Assembly (NCBI GenBank): GCA_036501625.1
Contig: DASXZY010000071.1
Span: 119,238-183,237 of the forward strand
Direction of reading: 5' to 3'
DNA: 64,000 bases
DNA from: Palsa-1400 sp036501625
GTDB lineage: Bacteria > Verrucomicrobiota > Verrucomicrobiia > Limisphaerales > Palsa-1400
Shown: piece by piece, positions 1 through 9,036 of the stretch
Layout of the letters: each line of letters begins with the position of its first letter
Position numbering within the stretch: the first letter of the stretch is position 1
The notes under the pieces: generated by a model
Databases searched by the model: none
The model's input: the letters and a program-made list of their open reading frames with translations, nothing else
Told to the model about the DNA's origin: nothing
Translations under genes and position numbers: made by a program

Positions 1-111
1 ATGGGCTGGCAGAATTTCACGCAGGAAATCATCATTGGCATCGTCATCATCCTGGCCGTGGGACTCGATATGTTCCGCCAGCGCCGGACCAAAAACGCCG
101 GTCACTCATAA
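1..111 (+). CDS. C-terminal end of a sugar ABC transporter permease (RbsC-like), 5' truncated by window edge
   Basis: The first reading frame is open from base 1 to a TAA at 109-111 and encodes 36 residues. It holds one hydrophobic segment (IIIGIVIILAVGLDM) followed by a basic tail (FRQRRTKN). This matches the usual end of RbsC/XylH-type permeases, where the last membrane helix reads like 'VVILLAVLVD' before a charged terminus. The gene must begin upstream of the window. Its stop overlaps the end of the convergent VIT/VWA gene by 10 bases. The assignment rests on a short tail only; any polytopic membrane protein with a similar last helix is a possible alternative. Confidence 0.6.
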   Translation: MGWQNFTQEIIIGIVIILAVGLDMFRQRRTKNAGHS

Positions 112-2459
112 ATTTCGTAAACCGCGCCATCCAGGACGAATTGGACGGAGCGGCCCATCGCCAGCCAGGGGCGCGCGGCGGGTTGCTTGGCGGCCAGCGA
201 GAAATACTCGGCCGAGTTGAATCGAACGCGCACGCGCCTGGCGTTGGGCATGCTTTGCACTCCTGAATCCACCCATTGGTTTTCGTTGTTCTCGAAGAAG
301 TTCCGGCCATTGACGAATTTGGTTTGCTGCGTGTATTGGACGACGCGCTCGCGCGAATCGCTGGAGGGCGCGGCCGTTTGCACGGGCATGACATATCCAC
401 CCTGGCCTCCCCCGCCTCCTCCGCCAAAACCTCCCGCGAAGCCCAAAGCCCTGCTGGCTTCGACGGCAGCGGCCGCGTTGGCGGCGGCGGGCGCGGAGGC
501 CGTTCTCAGGACCATGCCGTAGCGGGAATCAGCCAGCGCCTGCTCGCCGCCGCGCCGGTTTTGGAAGGCATCCCAGTTTTGAGCCGCCACCTTCCGCGCG
601 TCTTTGTCGGCCTCAAGCCGCGGCATGGATCGCATCGAGAGCGGCACGTTGCGGTGCGTCTCGTCTTCCATAATCAAATAGGCGGTGTAGGGCGTGACGA
701 TGCCGTAGCGGCGCGCCAGTTGAGTGGCCTCGTCGCGCAGTTCGGGGTTCTCGCCGTGCAGGCGGATTTCATCGAGCAGATAACCCACGCGGCGTGTCGC
801 CCACAAGCGGGGGATGAATTCCTGCTCAGTGGAATCGGCGGAAAACTTCACATCTTGCGTGAACATTTTGGGCTGCCCGTTGATGGCGCCATCGAAGACC
901 ACGGCGGCATTTCCTTCACCGCTATAGCGGCCAACGATGATCATCTGCCCGCCCTTGAACATGTCCGGCAGCGGGTCTGGATACATCTTGGAGATGCGCG
1001 CGCCGCCGGTGACGCGCAGAACGGGATTGGCCAGGACCGGCTCGGTGATTTTGGAAAAGAACGAGGAGACTTTGACCTCCAAATCCTCCTCGGGCAGGAC
1101 GTATTGCGCGGCGGCGCGCGTGTCTTCGGCGATCTTGTCCAACAAATGCGTATTGACATCCGTGCCGATGCCGAAACAGAACACGCGCGCCTGGCCGCCG
1201 GCTTCCGTTTGGGCGGCTGCTGCGATGGCGTCTTCGCCTGTTTCACCGACGGTCGGCTCGCCGTCGGTCAAGAAGACGACCATGTAAGGCCGGGACGGGC
1301 CGCCGAGGTCGATGGGCTTGCCGGTCATGCTGAGGTATGGATGGCTCGCGTGGGTGGCGGGCCGCGACGCCAGCACCTGGCGCAGGGCCGCATCGATGGC
1401 GGTGCCGCCCGTGGCTTTGAGGTCCCGCACAAAGTTTTCCGCGTGCTGCCGATTGGCTTTGGTGGCATCCACAAGCTGGCCGAAAAGCGGCTCCACGTCG
1501 GTGGAGAATCGGACGACTTCAAAGCGGTCGCTGTCGTTCAGATTTTCCACGCAGAATTGCAAGGCCTTCTTGGCCTGTTCGAGTTTCCGGCCCGCCATCG
1601 AGCCGGAGGTGTCCAGCACGAAGGCCACGTCTTTGGGCGCCAGCGCGCCCGATTTGATGTCGGCGCCGGGAGAGGCGAGCAGCAGAAAATAGCCGTCCTC
1701 GCCGGCGGGTTTGCAGGTGAGCAGGTTGATGCCGACTTCATCGGTTTCGGGCGCGAAATAGAGGGTGAAATCGGTGTCGGGCCGCGCGCCGCTCTCCTCG
1801 TAAGAAGCAGTCGCGCGGTTGAGGCCATCGCGCTTGATTTCGACGGCGTGGCTGGGGGAATAGATGGTTTTGATCGGCTTGAGGCTGTCGAGATCGACCT
1901 TCACGCTCACGCTTTTGATCGGCTTGGCGGAGAACTTTTCCGTGTTCAGCGGATAGACGTAGCTGACCAGGCCGGCGTCCATCGGAAGAGCCTGCGAATA
2001 GGAAAGCTGGATGTGCTTGGCGCTATTTGGTTCGATGGGATAGACGCGCACTTTGAAGACGTCGCGGCCCTCGTATTCGAGCAGCGCGGGGTCGCGCATT
2101 TTGCGGACGATGTCCTCGTAAATGGCGCGGGCTTTGCCGGCGGCCAGCAATTCCGCCTCGATTTGGCGGCCGCCGATCTCCATGCTGAACTTGTCAATCT
2201 GGGCGCCCTTGGGCACGGGGAACAGATACGTGCCCTCCAGGCGCTGGCCATTGGGATTGTAAAACTCCTCATCGACGGTGGTGGAGGCGATCTGGCCGCG
2301 GATTTTCACATTGACATGGTGATAGGTGATTTCCAGCGGCGCGAACCCATAACCAGGCCCTGGAACCGCTCCCTGGCCCGGACTGACAACGATAAATCCA
2401 TCGGCGCCGGCGCGGAGCGCCAAACAGCAAAGCCCGCAAACGAGCATGAATCTTTTCAT
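102..2459 (-). CDS. Secreted VIT domain plus VWA domain protein
   Basis: The 785-residue protein starts with a signal peptide (MKRFMLVCGLCCLALRAGA). A VIT (vault/inter-alpha-trypsin) domain covers about residues 40-165 and a von Willebrand A domain about 275-455. The metal-binding motif DTSGS is at residues 283-287 and VFLTDGEPTVG lies further along. After a beta-rich region the C-terminal part has a Gly run near residue 670. This VIT-VWA order is that of inter-alpha-trypsin-inhibitor heavy-chain-like bacterial proteins, which are thought to act in adhesion or envelope assembly. I see no sortase signal or terminal membrane anchor. It is the last gene of a minus-strand cluster after the Ig-like protein and the pseudopilin. 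The substrate is unknown. Confidence 0.88.
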   Translation of the reverse strand: MKRFMLVCGLCCLALRAGADGFIVVSPGQGAVPGPGYGFAPLEITYHHVNVKIRGQIASTTVDEEFYNPNGQRLEGTYLFPVPKGAQIDKFSMEIGGRQIEAELLAAGKARAIYEDIVRKMRDPALLEYEGRDVFKVRVYPIEPNSAKHIQLSYSQALPMDAGLVSYVYPLNTEKFSAKPIKSVSVKVDLDSLKPIKTIYSPSHAVEIKRDGLNRATASYEESGARPDTDFTLYFAPETDEVGINLLTCKPAGEDGYFLLLASPGADIKSGALAPKDVAFVLDTSGSMAGRKLEQAKKALQFCVENLNDSDRFEVVRFSTDVEPLFGQLVDATKANRQHAENFVRDLKATGGTAIDAALRQVLASRPATHASHPYLSMTGKPIDLGGPSRPYMVVFLTDGEPTVGETGEDAIAAAAQTEAGGQARVFCFGIGTDVNTHLLDKIAEDTRAAAQYVLPEEDLEVKVSSFFSKITEPVLANPVLRVTGGARISKMYPDPLPDMFKGGQMIIVGRYSGEGNAAVVFDGAINGQPKMFTQDVKFSADSTEQEFIPRLWATRRVGYLLDEIRLHGENPELRDEATQLARRYGIVTPYTAYLIMEDETHRNVPLSMRSMPRLEADKDARKVAAQNWDAFQNRRGGEQALADSRYGMVLRTASAPAAANAAAAVEASRALGFAGGFGGGGGGGQGGYVMPVQTAAPSSDSRERVVQYTQQTKFVNGRNFFENNENQWVDSGVQSMPNARRVRVRFNSAEYFSLAAKQPAARPWLAMGRSVQFVLDGAVYEIYE

Positions 2460-2524
2460 ACCCCGTTAGACGGGAAGCCGCCAAAGATGCTCCCGCGGCG
2501 CTTTTGGGAAAGCGCGAAGGCGGC

Positions 2525-3463
2525 TCAATAGCCGAGGGCGGCGCGGAAAGCGGGGTTCCAAACAATGTCCGACGCCACTGGGCTGCCAGGGCCGGCGCAC
2601 TCGAGAGAAGTGCCGAAGTCGCAGAAATTGGTTACGTATTGATCCTTGAAATATTTCGCGTGGCCGTCGCAAAAGACAATCACGCCTCCCAGGTTGTGGC
2701 GGGCCGCGAATTCCTTGAAGCGATTGGCGGGGTTCTCGGAATCGTACTTGGTGTCGGCAGGAGTGCCGGCGTAAGGCTCAACGTTGGGGTTGAAGCGCTG
2801 GTCAAACATGTAAACCGTCGCAGCCGGCTTCGGCAGGCTGCTGATTTTCGGCATGGAAACGGCGTTGGCGGGAACGGGATTCCCGTTGGCTCCCGTAAAC
2901 GATCCTTGAGGCTCGGTGCCCGCGGTGGTGGGAGTGGCCGTGCCAATGACCTTGTTCAGGTCCAGGGACTGCGCGTAGGAGAAGTAGCCCGGATAAGTTT
3001 CCGGCGCCAGGCTGGCGACGTCGGAATCGGTCATTTGCGCGCTGGGACAGAACCACAACTTGCTGCCAGCCCGGCCGGGAAATGGCATGTAGTTCTGCGG
3101 CTTGTTGAGGTCGGGCAGCCCGGTGATGTAATCCTTTTTCGCGTCGTAATAGGAGGCGAGGCGGGTTCCGCTCCAATAGGGCGGCAGTTGGTTGAACCAC
3201 GCGGCCGGGTCGTCTGGCGTTCCGTAAGGAGGTGTACCGTCGTAATCCCCGCTGTCTCCCATGCCGTCGGTGGGCGGAATATCTTTGAAGTCGTTGACGT
3301 ACATTTGTTCGGCCAAGCCCCATTGCTTCTCGTTGGAGAGGCAGCCGGCCTGCTGGGCCTTTTGCTTGGCCAGCGCGAGCGAGGGCAGCAGCAGCGCGGC
3401 GAGAATAGCTATGATGGCGATAACCACCAACAGCTCAATCAGCGTAAAACCGTGCTTTTTCAT
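2525..3463 (-). CDS. Prepilin-like protein with H-X9-DG C-terminal motif
   Basis: A type II secretion/type IV pilin N-terminus (MKKHG|FTLIELLVVIAIIAIL) has the prepilin peptidase site after G and Glu at position +5. A globular domain follows and the C-terminal stretch RHNLGGVIVFCDGH fits the H-X9-DG motif of the large pseudopilin families of Planctomycetes and Verrucomicrobia. I chose the start at 3463 because it gives the usual short leader. An in-frame ATG at 3511 would add 16 residues and overlap the upstream gene's stop as ATGA, which would mean translational coupling. No strong Shine-Dalgarno decides between them. The protein is probably anchored in the inner membrane and processed by a prepilin peptidase; its exact role is unknown. 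Confidence 0.88.
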   Translation of the reverse strand: MKKHGFTLIELLVVIAIIAILAALLLPSLALAKQKAQQAGCLSNEKQWGLAEQMYVNDFKDIPPTDGMGDSGDYDGTPPYGTPDDPAAWFNQLPPYWSGTRLASYYDAKKDYITGLPDLNKPQNYMPFPGRAGSKLWFCPSAQMTDSDVASLAPETYPGYFSYAQSLDLNKVIGTATPTTAGTEPQGSFTGANGNPVPANAVSMPKISSLPKPAATVYMFDQRFNPNVEPYAGTPADTKYDSENPANRFKEFAARHNLGGVIVFCDGHAKYFKDQYVTNFCDFGTSLECAGPGSPVASDIVWNPAFRAALGY

Positions 3464-3507
3464 GCCAGTCATAATAATGCAATCACGCTGGCGCGCAACT
3501 GGTTCGC

Positions 3508-6500
3508 TCATGGGCTGACGATTTGGTAGAATGTGGCCGGGTTGTTGGTCGAAATAGGCGCGGAGTAGGCGCCAGCGGAATTGCTAAACCAAAGCCCGGT
3601 CGCGAGCGGCGTGAACGGCATCGTCAGATTGGTCGTGCTCCAGACGCTATAAGTGTAGGTCTGCGATACGGCGCTCCAACTCAGCGAGATGTTGCCAGCG
3701 GAAACGGCGGCGGTCATGTTCGTCACAGCCGGAGGCGGCGCGGTCACGATATCGGCTCCGGATGTCATATTGAATTCATACGATGTATTGAATTGGTCGT
3801 ATTCGCCGGTGACGCTATAGGCAAAGGGCGGGATGGGCTGGCCGATGAGGTCAGGCCCCGAACTGGGCGAAACATAGAGGGTGAAGCTCTGCCCAGCCAA
3901 ATTGGAAATTACAACCTGGCCGCCGCCCGCAAAAGTCTGTCCGGGGGTGATCTGGAAATATACGTTGGTAGCGGTCGCGCGCCGGCCCTGATAAACCAGC
4001 GAAGACAGACCAGGATTCGCTGCTGAGAACCCGAACGGCATGAGTTCGTTCGGATACGGGAGCGGCTGGTTTTCGCCGTTTGTGCTTATGATGGAGTACG
4101 GTTCGGACGGGTTGTTGGCCGAGCCGTCAAGTTCGAGGGCGTCATCGAAGACATCAACAATGCCAGTGGCGCTGATCACGTCGCCCTGGTGCGGGCGAAA
4201 TGTCGGGTCTATCACGAAGAATTCGATGCCGCCAGTTGCGTCCTGAATCCAATACTCGGCGTAGGTGGCGCTTTCCAGGTTGGTGTATTCCATGACAGTG
4301 CCGGTCACCTCGTAAACCTGGGTGGAGCTGGCGGCCGGGATGGTGATGGTCGGGGCCGCTGAAGTCACTTGCAAACTGCGCAGATAGGCGATGTTAGTCA
4401 CGATGGGGCCGAGCACCGTCAGCACCGCGTTGGAACTGGTCACGGGCGAGCCTGCTCCGCCGGTGGCGGTGACGGAATAAGTATTGCCGGACAAGGCGGT
4501 GCTAATCCGTGTCAGAGTGTAGCTGGTGCCGGTGGCGCCATTGGGCGAGCCATCGGTGTTCCATTGGTAAGTGATGGGGCCGGTGCCGACCGCCGTGGCG
4601 GTAAATGTTACGGTGCCGCCGAGGGAATTGGTCGTGCTGACCGGCTGCAACGTAAAGACCGGCGGCGTGGGAGTGGAGTTGACGGAAACATTGACCACCG
4701 CGCTGGTGGCCGAGCCGGCGGAGTTGGCCACAACGACATAGTAACCACCGGTATCGCCGCCCTGGAGATTGTAGAACGAGAACGCGTTTGAGACTGAACC
4801 AGCATGATTGGCATCATCTGCCAATTTGTTGGTCACGTTGCCAACGATCTGATACCAGGCGTAGCTCGCATCGACTCCAGAAGCGGCGACTTCAAGCAGC
4901 CCGGTGTTGCCCGCGTAATTGGTCAAGCCAGACGAAATAAGGCCGATAACCGGCGTGGCAGCGGGGGAATTGGCGGTCACGGCTGTGAAACCCGAACCGG
5001 CGCCATTCCAATCGTAGGAAACTTCCAAATTGTCCATGTAGAAAGTGCCGGTGCCCGCGGCTTGACGCAACCCCTGCCCCGCCATCGGATTCAACGTGCC
5101 GGTATAAGTGTCCTGCGCGTAACCTGAAGAAAGAGCGTTGGGAATGGTGCTTAAGGAATAGACCGAGTTGTATTCAGACTGGCTCGGATTCACGGCCACG
5201 CCGGAAAATCCGCCGTTCATGTCGAAGTATTCGACCACTTGGTAGTCAATGCCGGGAGACATGTCCAGTTCGACGACCGCCGCCACGCTGCTGGCTTTAT
5301 TGGCCACGCCGATGCGGTAGGTTCCGGGATACGCGACAGCCGGGATGTCAGCCGTATAGGCCGGATTGTTGGAAGTGAGAACGAAGAGCCGGCCGAAGAA
5401 GCCAAAATTGGTGTCTTCAAAATGAGTGAAATAGATGCCGCCCGGAGTCGTGGGCAGGCTGGCCAAGTTCATGGTAAAGCTGGCCCACATGACGCCTCCG
5501 ACTTTGGGCTGGGTGTAGAGGTCCTGCGCAAAAGCGGTCCCCGCCGTGGTGTTAGTCTGGGAAATCTGCGCCCGGTCGCTGATGACATCGATCGGAGTGG
5601 TGCCGCTGATTTCCTTCCAGGGCGATCCGGCATCGCCAAAGAGATTGCCATTCGGATAAGTGAAGGTGTCATTAATCAAGTAAGGCGAGAACGAGACGGT
5701 GGTCGCGGCGGTGGTCGCGAATTGACCGAGCGAATTGGAAACGATCACTGAATACGCCGCCGAAGTGATGACGCCGTTATCCGGCACCGTGTAACAGGAC
5801 GATTGCGCGCCTGGAATGGCAACGCCATTGGCCAGCCATTGGTAGGTTAATGTGCCCGTGCCGACGGCCGTCACGCACAGAGTAACCGGCCCCGTGCCCG
5901 GAATGTTGGTCGCTCCGGTTGGCGACGCGGTAATGGCCGGGTCAAGCACTGTGAGAGTGACGACGGCGCTGGTGGAAACTCCGTAAGCATTGGAGGCCAC
6001 CAGGTAAAACTGCGAGCCGCCCTGGCCCGAAGCGACGCTGGCCACGATGTAGTTGCTGGACATCGCGCCGGGAATGGCTACGAAGGTTGGGTTGGCCACG
6101 CTGTTGGAATACCATTGATAGCTTGGGAACGCTCCCAAAACGGAAGCCGAGAATATGGCGCTTTGGCCGGGAGCGCCGGTGAATCCAGCCGGCTGAACGG
6201 AAAAGTATGGATAATGAGAGACAGGCACGAAGCGCACGCCCCGGTAAGTATTGGTGGCGCCGCCCGCCCCGGAAACAATGGTGCCCAAGGCCAGAGTCGT
6301 GACGGTGTCCAGGCCGTTCGCGTTGGTGTCCTGGAAAGTGACCAGGCGGTTCGTGGCAGTCTCACCCGTGGTCGCGTAAACGACGGGCGGGGTTTGGCTC
6401 CAGTCGGCTGTCACGCTGGTGGCGCTTTGGCTGAAGGCGGCAAGCGTGGCGCCTTGCGCGTTGGTCAGGGGAACCGTGTAGTTGGAAACCCAAACGCCGC

Positions 6501-7368
6501 CGGGGCCGCTGCTGGTAAATTTGACGATGCCGTTGTCATTATCCGCCAGATAAGCAATGGTGCCGTCCGGATTGATGGCCAGGTCGAACGCGAACGCGCC
6601 GCCGCCGGCGGGACTTGCTTCCGCGAACGCATTGCTAACGCCAGTGCCGCTCGTTGGCAGGGCGCCGGAAATGTTGGAGACCAGAAACGCGCCGGTGCGG
6701 AAAGTGCCCAAAGCCGTGTTGGAGGCTTCACCAATCGCGTATAGCTGATAGGTTCCCGCGACATCGCACAGAGTCATTCCGCGCAAGCTGGTGCTAAACA
6801 CGTTCGTGACGACTTGCGCGCTGGCGCCGGAGGCGGCGGTGCCGACGTAGGCGATTTCGTTCAGCCCGGTTGGGACGGTGGCGGACGGGGTCGGCCCCGT
6901 GCCAGCCAGCCAGAAATTGGTTCCGTCCGACGCCGCGGCAGAAATGGCGGAATCGTTGAAATTGGTCATGTTGGTGACGGCCAGCGAAAAAACGCCGTAG
7001 CCATCGAGCGTCGCCACGACTCGCGGGACGAGCGCGGATTCCGACGAAATAATGTTGGAGGCGTAAGGCAGCGCGGTGTGATAGCCGGCGAAGACCAGGC
7101 GCGAGCCGTCGGGCATGATGTTCAGCAGCCCTTCGTAAGGCTCGCCATTAAGAATAAGCGAGTTCGCGCCAGAGGTCGGAACGGCGAAGGAATTCGCGAG
7201 GGCGCCATTGGTCGTGTATTGGTCGATGAAGACCGCGGCGCCGGTGCTGGAGGTCGTGTCGTATCCGCTAATTCGGACGACCGCAAGGTTGCCATTGGTA
7301 AAGTACTGGGCTTGCGCGGTGGCGAGAGAAGCGGCCAACGCGAGGGCTGGCAGGAGGGATTTTTTCAT
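3508..7368 (-). CDS. Large secreted protein with Ig-like domains
   Basis: The 1286-residue protein has a clear signal peptide (MKKSLLPALALAASLATAQA). The first third resembles a beta-propeller-like or lyase-style repeat region. Immunoglobulin-like modules follow, each with the signature P..Y.W..NG....G.....Y.......G.Y.V.V.N (for example YQWLANGVAIPGA and YQWNTDGSPNGA). A middle segment with FTYPNGNLFG resembles a concanavalin-like module, and a late segment (YLRSLQVTSA, GVVDVFDD) resembles an OB-fold. The C-terminus (YSVWSTTNL...FYQIVSP) is the kind seen on many Verrucomicrobia exported proteins. Composition is rich in Ala, Thr, Ser, Gly and Asn, as for surface proteins. It precedes the pseudopilin at 2525-3463 on the same strand, with possible ATGA overlap. 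The ligand is unknown. Confidence 0.8.
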   Translation of the reverse strand: MKKSLLPALALAASLATAQAQYFTNGNLAVVRISGYDTTSSTGAAVFIDQYTTNGALANSFAVPTSGANSLILNGEPYEGLLNIMPDGSRLVFAGYHTALPYASNIISSESALVPRVVATLDGYGVFSLAVTNMTNFNDSAISAAASDGTNFWLAGTGPTPSATVPTGLNEIAYVGTAASGASAQVVTNVFSTSLRGMTLCDVAGTYQLYAIGEASNTALGTFRTGAFLVSNISGALPTSGTGVSNAFAEASPAGGGAFAFDLAINPDGTIAYLADNDNGIVKFTSSGPGGVWVSNYTVPLTNAQGATLAAFSQSATSVTADWSQTPPVVYATTGETATNRLVTFQDTNANGLDTVTTLALGTIVSGAGGATNTYRGVRFVPVSHYPYFSVQPAGFTGAPGQSAIFSASVLGAFPSYQWYSNSVANPTFVAIPGAMSSNYIVASVASGQGGSQFYLVASNAYGVSTSAVVTLTVLDPAITASPTGATNIPGTGPVTLCVTAVGTGTLTYQWLANGVAIPGAQSSCYTVPDNGVITSAAYSVIVSNSLGQFATTAATTVSFSPYLINDTFTYPNGNLFGDAGSPWKEISGTTPIDVISDRAQISQTNTTAGTAFAQDLYTQPKVGGVMWASFTMNLASLPTTPGGIYFTHFEDTNFGFFGRLFVLTSNNPAYTADIPAVAYPGTYRIGVANKASSVAAVVELDMSPGIDYQVVEYFDMNGGFSGVAVNPSQSEYNSVYSLSTIPNALSSGYAQDTYTGTLNPMAGQGLRQAAGTGTFYMDNLEVSYDWNGAGSGFTAVTANSPAATPVIGLISSGLTNYAGNTGLLEVAASGVDASYAWYQIVGNVTNKLADDANHAGSVSNAFSFYNLQGGDTGGYYVVVANSAGSATSAVVNVSVNSTPTPPVFTLQPVSTTNSLGGTVTFTATAVGTGPITYQWNTDGSPNGATGTSYTLTRISTALSGNTYSVTATGGAGSPVTSSNAVLTVLGPIVTNIAYLRSLQVTSAAPTITIPAASSTQVYEVTGTVMEYTNLESATYAEYWIQDATGGIEFFVIDPTFRPHQGDVISATGIVDVFDDALELDGSANNPSEPYSIISTNGENQPLPYPNELMPFGFSAANPGLSSLVYQGRRATATNVYFQITPGQTFAGGGQVVISNLAGQSFTLYVSPSSGPDLIGQPIPPFAYSVTGEYDQFNTSYEFNMTSGADIVTAPPPAVTNMTAAVSAGNISLSWSAVSQTYTYSVWSTTNLTMPFTPLATGLWFSNSAGAYSAPISTNNPATFYQIVSP

Positions 7369-7753
7369 AGCGTGTCGTTAGTTTTGTTATCCAAATAAAT
7401 TCCAGTTTCAAATGCCGTTGCGACCATATCACCCGCAGCTTGAGAAGGGCAATTGGGGGATGTGTGACAATCTGGCAAAATTCAAATCGAGCCGAGAGGC
7501 GAACCGGCCCGCCCACGATGATCTCCATATCCAGATCGTGCTGGCGCGGTCCATTAAAATGGAATTGCTAATATGCAATTGCTTGGTTCGGCCTCAAGAG
7601 GCCTGCTAACGGGGACTCGCTCCTGAAAAAGAGCACCTGCCGTTCAATCCGCAGAAAATAGGAAAATACCATGCGCATGTCCAGCCTAAATTGAAAAAAT
7701 CCGCAAAAATTTTTGCCTTTAATCCCGGCTCGCAAACCGTTTTAATCCGCGCC
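7369..7753. other. Divergent intergenic region between the Ig-like protein gene and argG
   Basis: This 385-base stretch carries no convincing gene. It holds several short inverted repeats: AATTGC-N6-GCAATT at 7563-7580, GGCCTC-AA-GAGGCC at 7590-7603, and the 14-base palindrome GCAAAAATTTTTGC at 7703-7716. A TTGAAA hexamer at 7691-7696 sits upstream of A/T-rich sequence and could be part of an argG promoter. Both flanking genes are transcribed outward, so promoters for both are expected here. None of the repeats matches a regulator site I can name. Confidence 0.5.
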
Positions 7754-8992
7754 ATGAAAATTGTGCTGGCATATTCGGGCGGGCTTGACACCTCCGTCCT
7801 TCTTTCGTGGATCAAGGAGAAATACTCCGCCGAAATGATCGCTTTTTGCGCCGACATCGGCCAGGAGGAAGAGCTTCGCGGCCTGGATAAAAAGGCCCGC
7901 AAAACGGGCGCCTCCAAAATTTACATCGACGATCTCCAGGAGGAATTCGCGCGCGATTTCATTTTCCCGATGATGCAGGCCGGCGCGGTTTATGAGAACC
8001 AATATTTCCTGGGCACTAGCATCGCCCGGCCGCTCATCGCCAAGCGCATGATTGAAATCGCGCGGGCGGAAAAGGCCGACGCCATCGCCCACGGGGCGAC
8101 CGGCAAAGGCAACGACCAAGTGCGGTTTGAATTGACGGCGGCAGCCCTGGCGCCGGAGTTGAACGTCATTGCCCCGTGGCGCGATGCCTCGTTCCGCGCC
8201 CAATTTCCCGGCCGCGCGGAGATGATTCAATATTGCGAGAGCAAAGCCATCCCCGTCGAGGCCAGCGCCAAGAAGCCTTATTCGATGGACCGGAACCTTC
8301 TGCACATTTCCTTCGAGGCGGGCATCCTGGAAGACCCCTGGCTGGACGCCTCGGCGCCGGAGCACCGGGAAATGTACAAGTTGAGCGTCTCGCCCGAAGA
8401 CGCGCCGGACAAGGCCGAGCATGTCACGTTGGAATTTGAAAAAGGCGATTGCATCGCGGTCAACAACAAGAAGCTGGGGCCGCTGGGCGTGATGAAGATG
8501 TTGAACAAGCTGGGCGGCAAGCATGGCGTCGGGCGGGTGGACCTGGTAGAGAACCGGTTCGTGGGCATGAAGTCGCGGGGCGTGTACGAAACCCCTGGCG
8601 GCGCGATTCTGCACTACGCCCACCGGCAGATGGAGAGCCTGACCATGGACCGCGAAGTCATGCACCTGCGGGATTCGCTTATCCCCAAATACGCGGAGCT
8701 GGTTTATTACGGCTTCTGGTTTGCGCCGGAGCGTTACGCGTTGCAGGCTTTGGTCTCCGAAAGCCAGAAGAACGTGACCGGGACGGTGCGGGTCAAACTT
8801 TACAAGGGGAACATTATCAATGCCGGGCGGAAATCGCCGGTAAGCCTTTACAATCCGCATATCGCGACGATGGAAGCGGATCTGACCAAGGCTTATAACC
8901 AGGACGACGCCACTGGGTTCATCCGCCTTAATGGACTGCGGTTAAAAGTCGCGGCGCAGGTGCATGGACAGGGGAAGCGAAACGAACGCTAG
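7754..8992 (+). CDS. argG: Argininosuccinate synthase
   Basis: The 412-residue protein joins citrulline and aspartate with ATP to form argininosuccinate, the next-to-last step of arginine synthesis in the cytoplasm. The N-terminal PP-loop ATPase motif LAYSGGLDTSVLLSW is intact. Further family signatures include AHGATGKGNDQVRFE and SMDRNLLHISFE. Length agrees with the usual 400-410 residues. The start at 7754 puts the PP-loop at the usual position; an open frame extends upstream to 7691 but adds non-homologous residues. No other arg gene is adjacent. A minus-strand pseudopilin gene follows tail to tail after 44 bases. Confidence 0.97.
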   Translation: MKIVLAYSGGLDTSVLLSWIKEKYSAEMIAFCADIGQEEELRGLDKKARKTGASKIYIDDLQEEFARDFIFPMMQAGAVYENQYFLGTSIARPLIAKRMIEIARAEKADAIAHGATGKGNDQVRFELTAAALAPELNVIAPWRDASFRAQFPGRAEMIQYCESKAIPVEASAKKPYSMDRNLLHISFEAGILEDPWLDASAPEHREMYKLSVSPEDAPDKAEHVTLEFEKGDCIAVNNKKLGPLGVMKMLNKLGGKHGVGRVDLVENRFVGMKSRGVYETPGGAILHYAHRQMESLTMDREVMHLRDSLIPKYAELVYYGFWFAPERYALQALVSESQKNVTGTVRVKLYKGNIINAGRKSPVSLYNPHIATMEADLTKAYNQDDATGFIRLNGLRLKVAAQVHGQGKRNER

Positions 8993-9036
8993 CGGGCGCT
9001 GGCTCGTCTGGAGCCTCGCCCCGCCCCCTCCGGCGT

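Noticed and set aside
276..2531. Long plus-strand open frame opposite the VIT/VWA gene
   Set aside because: Low-complexity, no domain pattern; the minus strand encodes a clear VIT/VWA protein.
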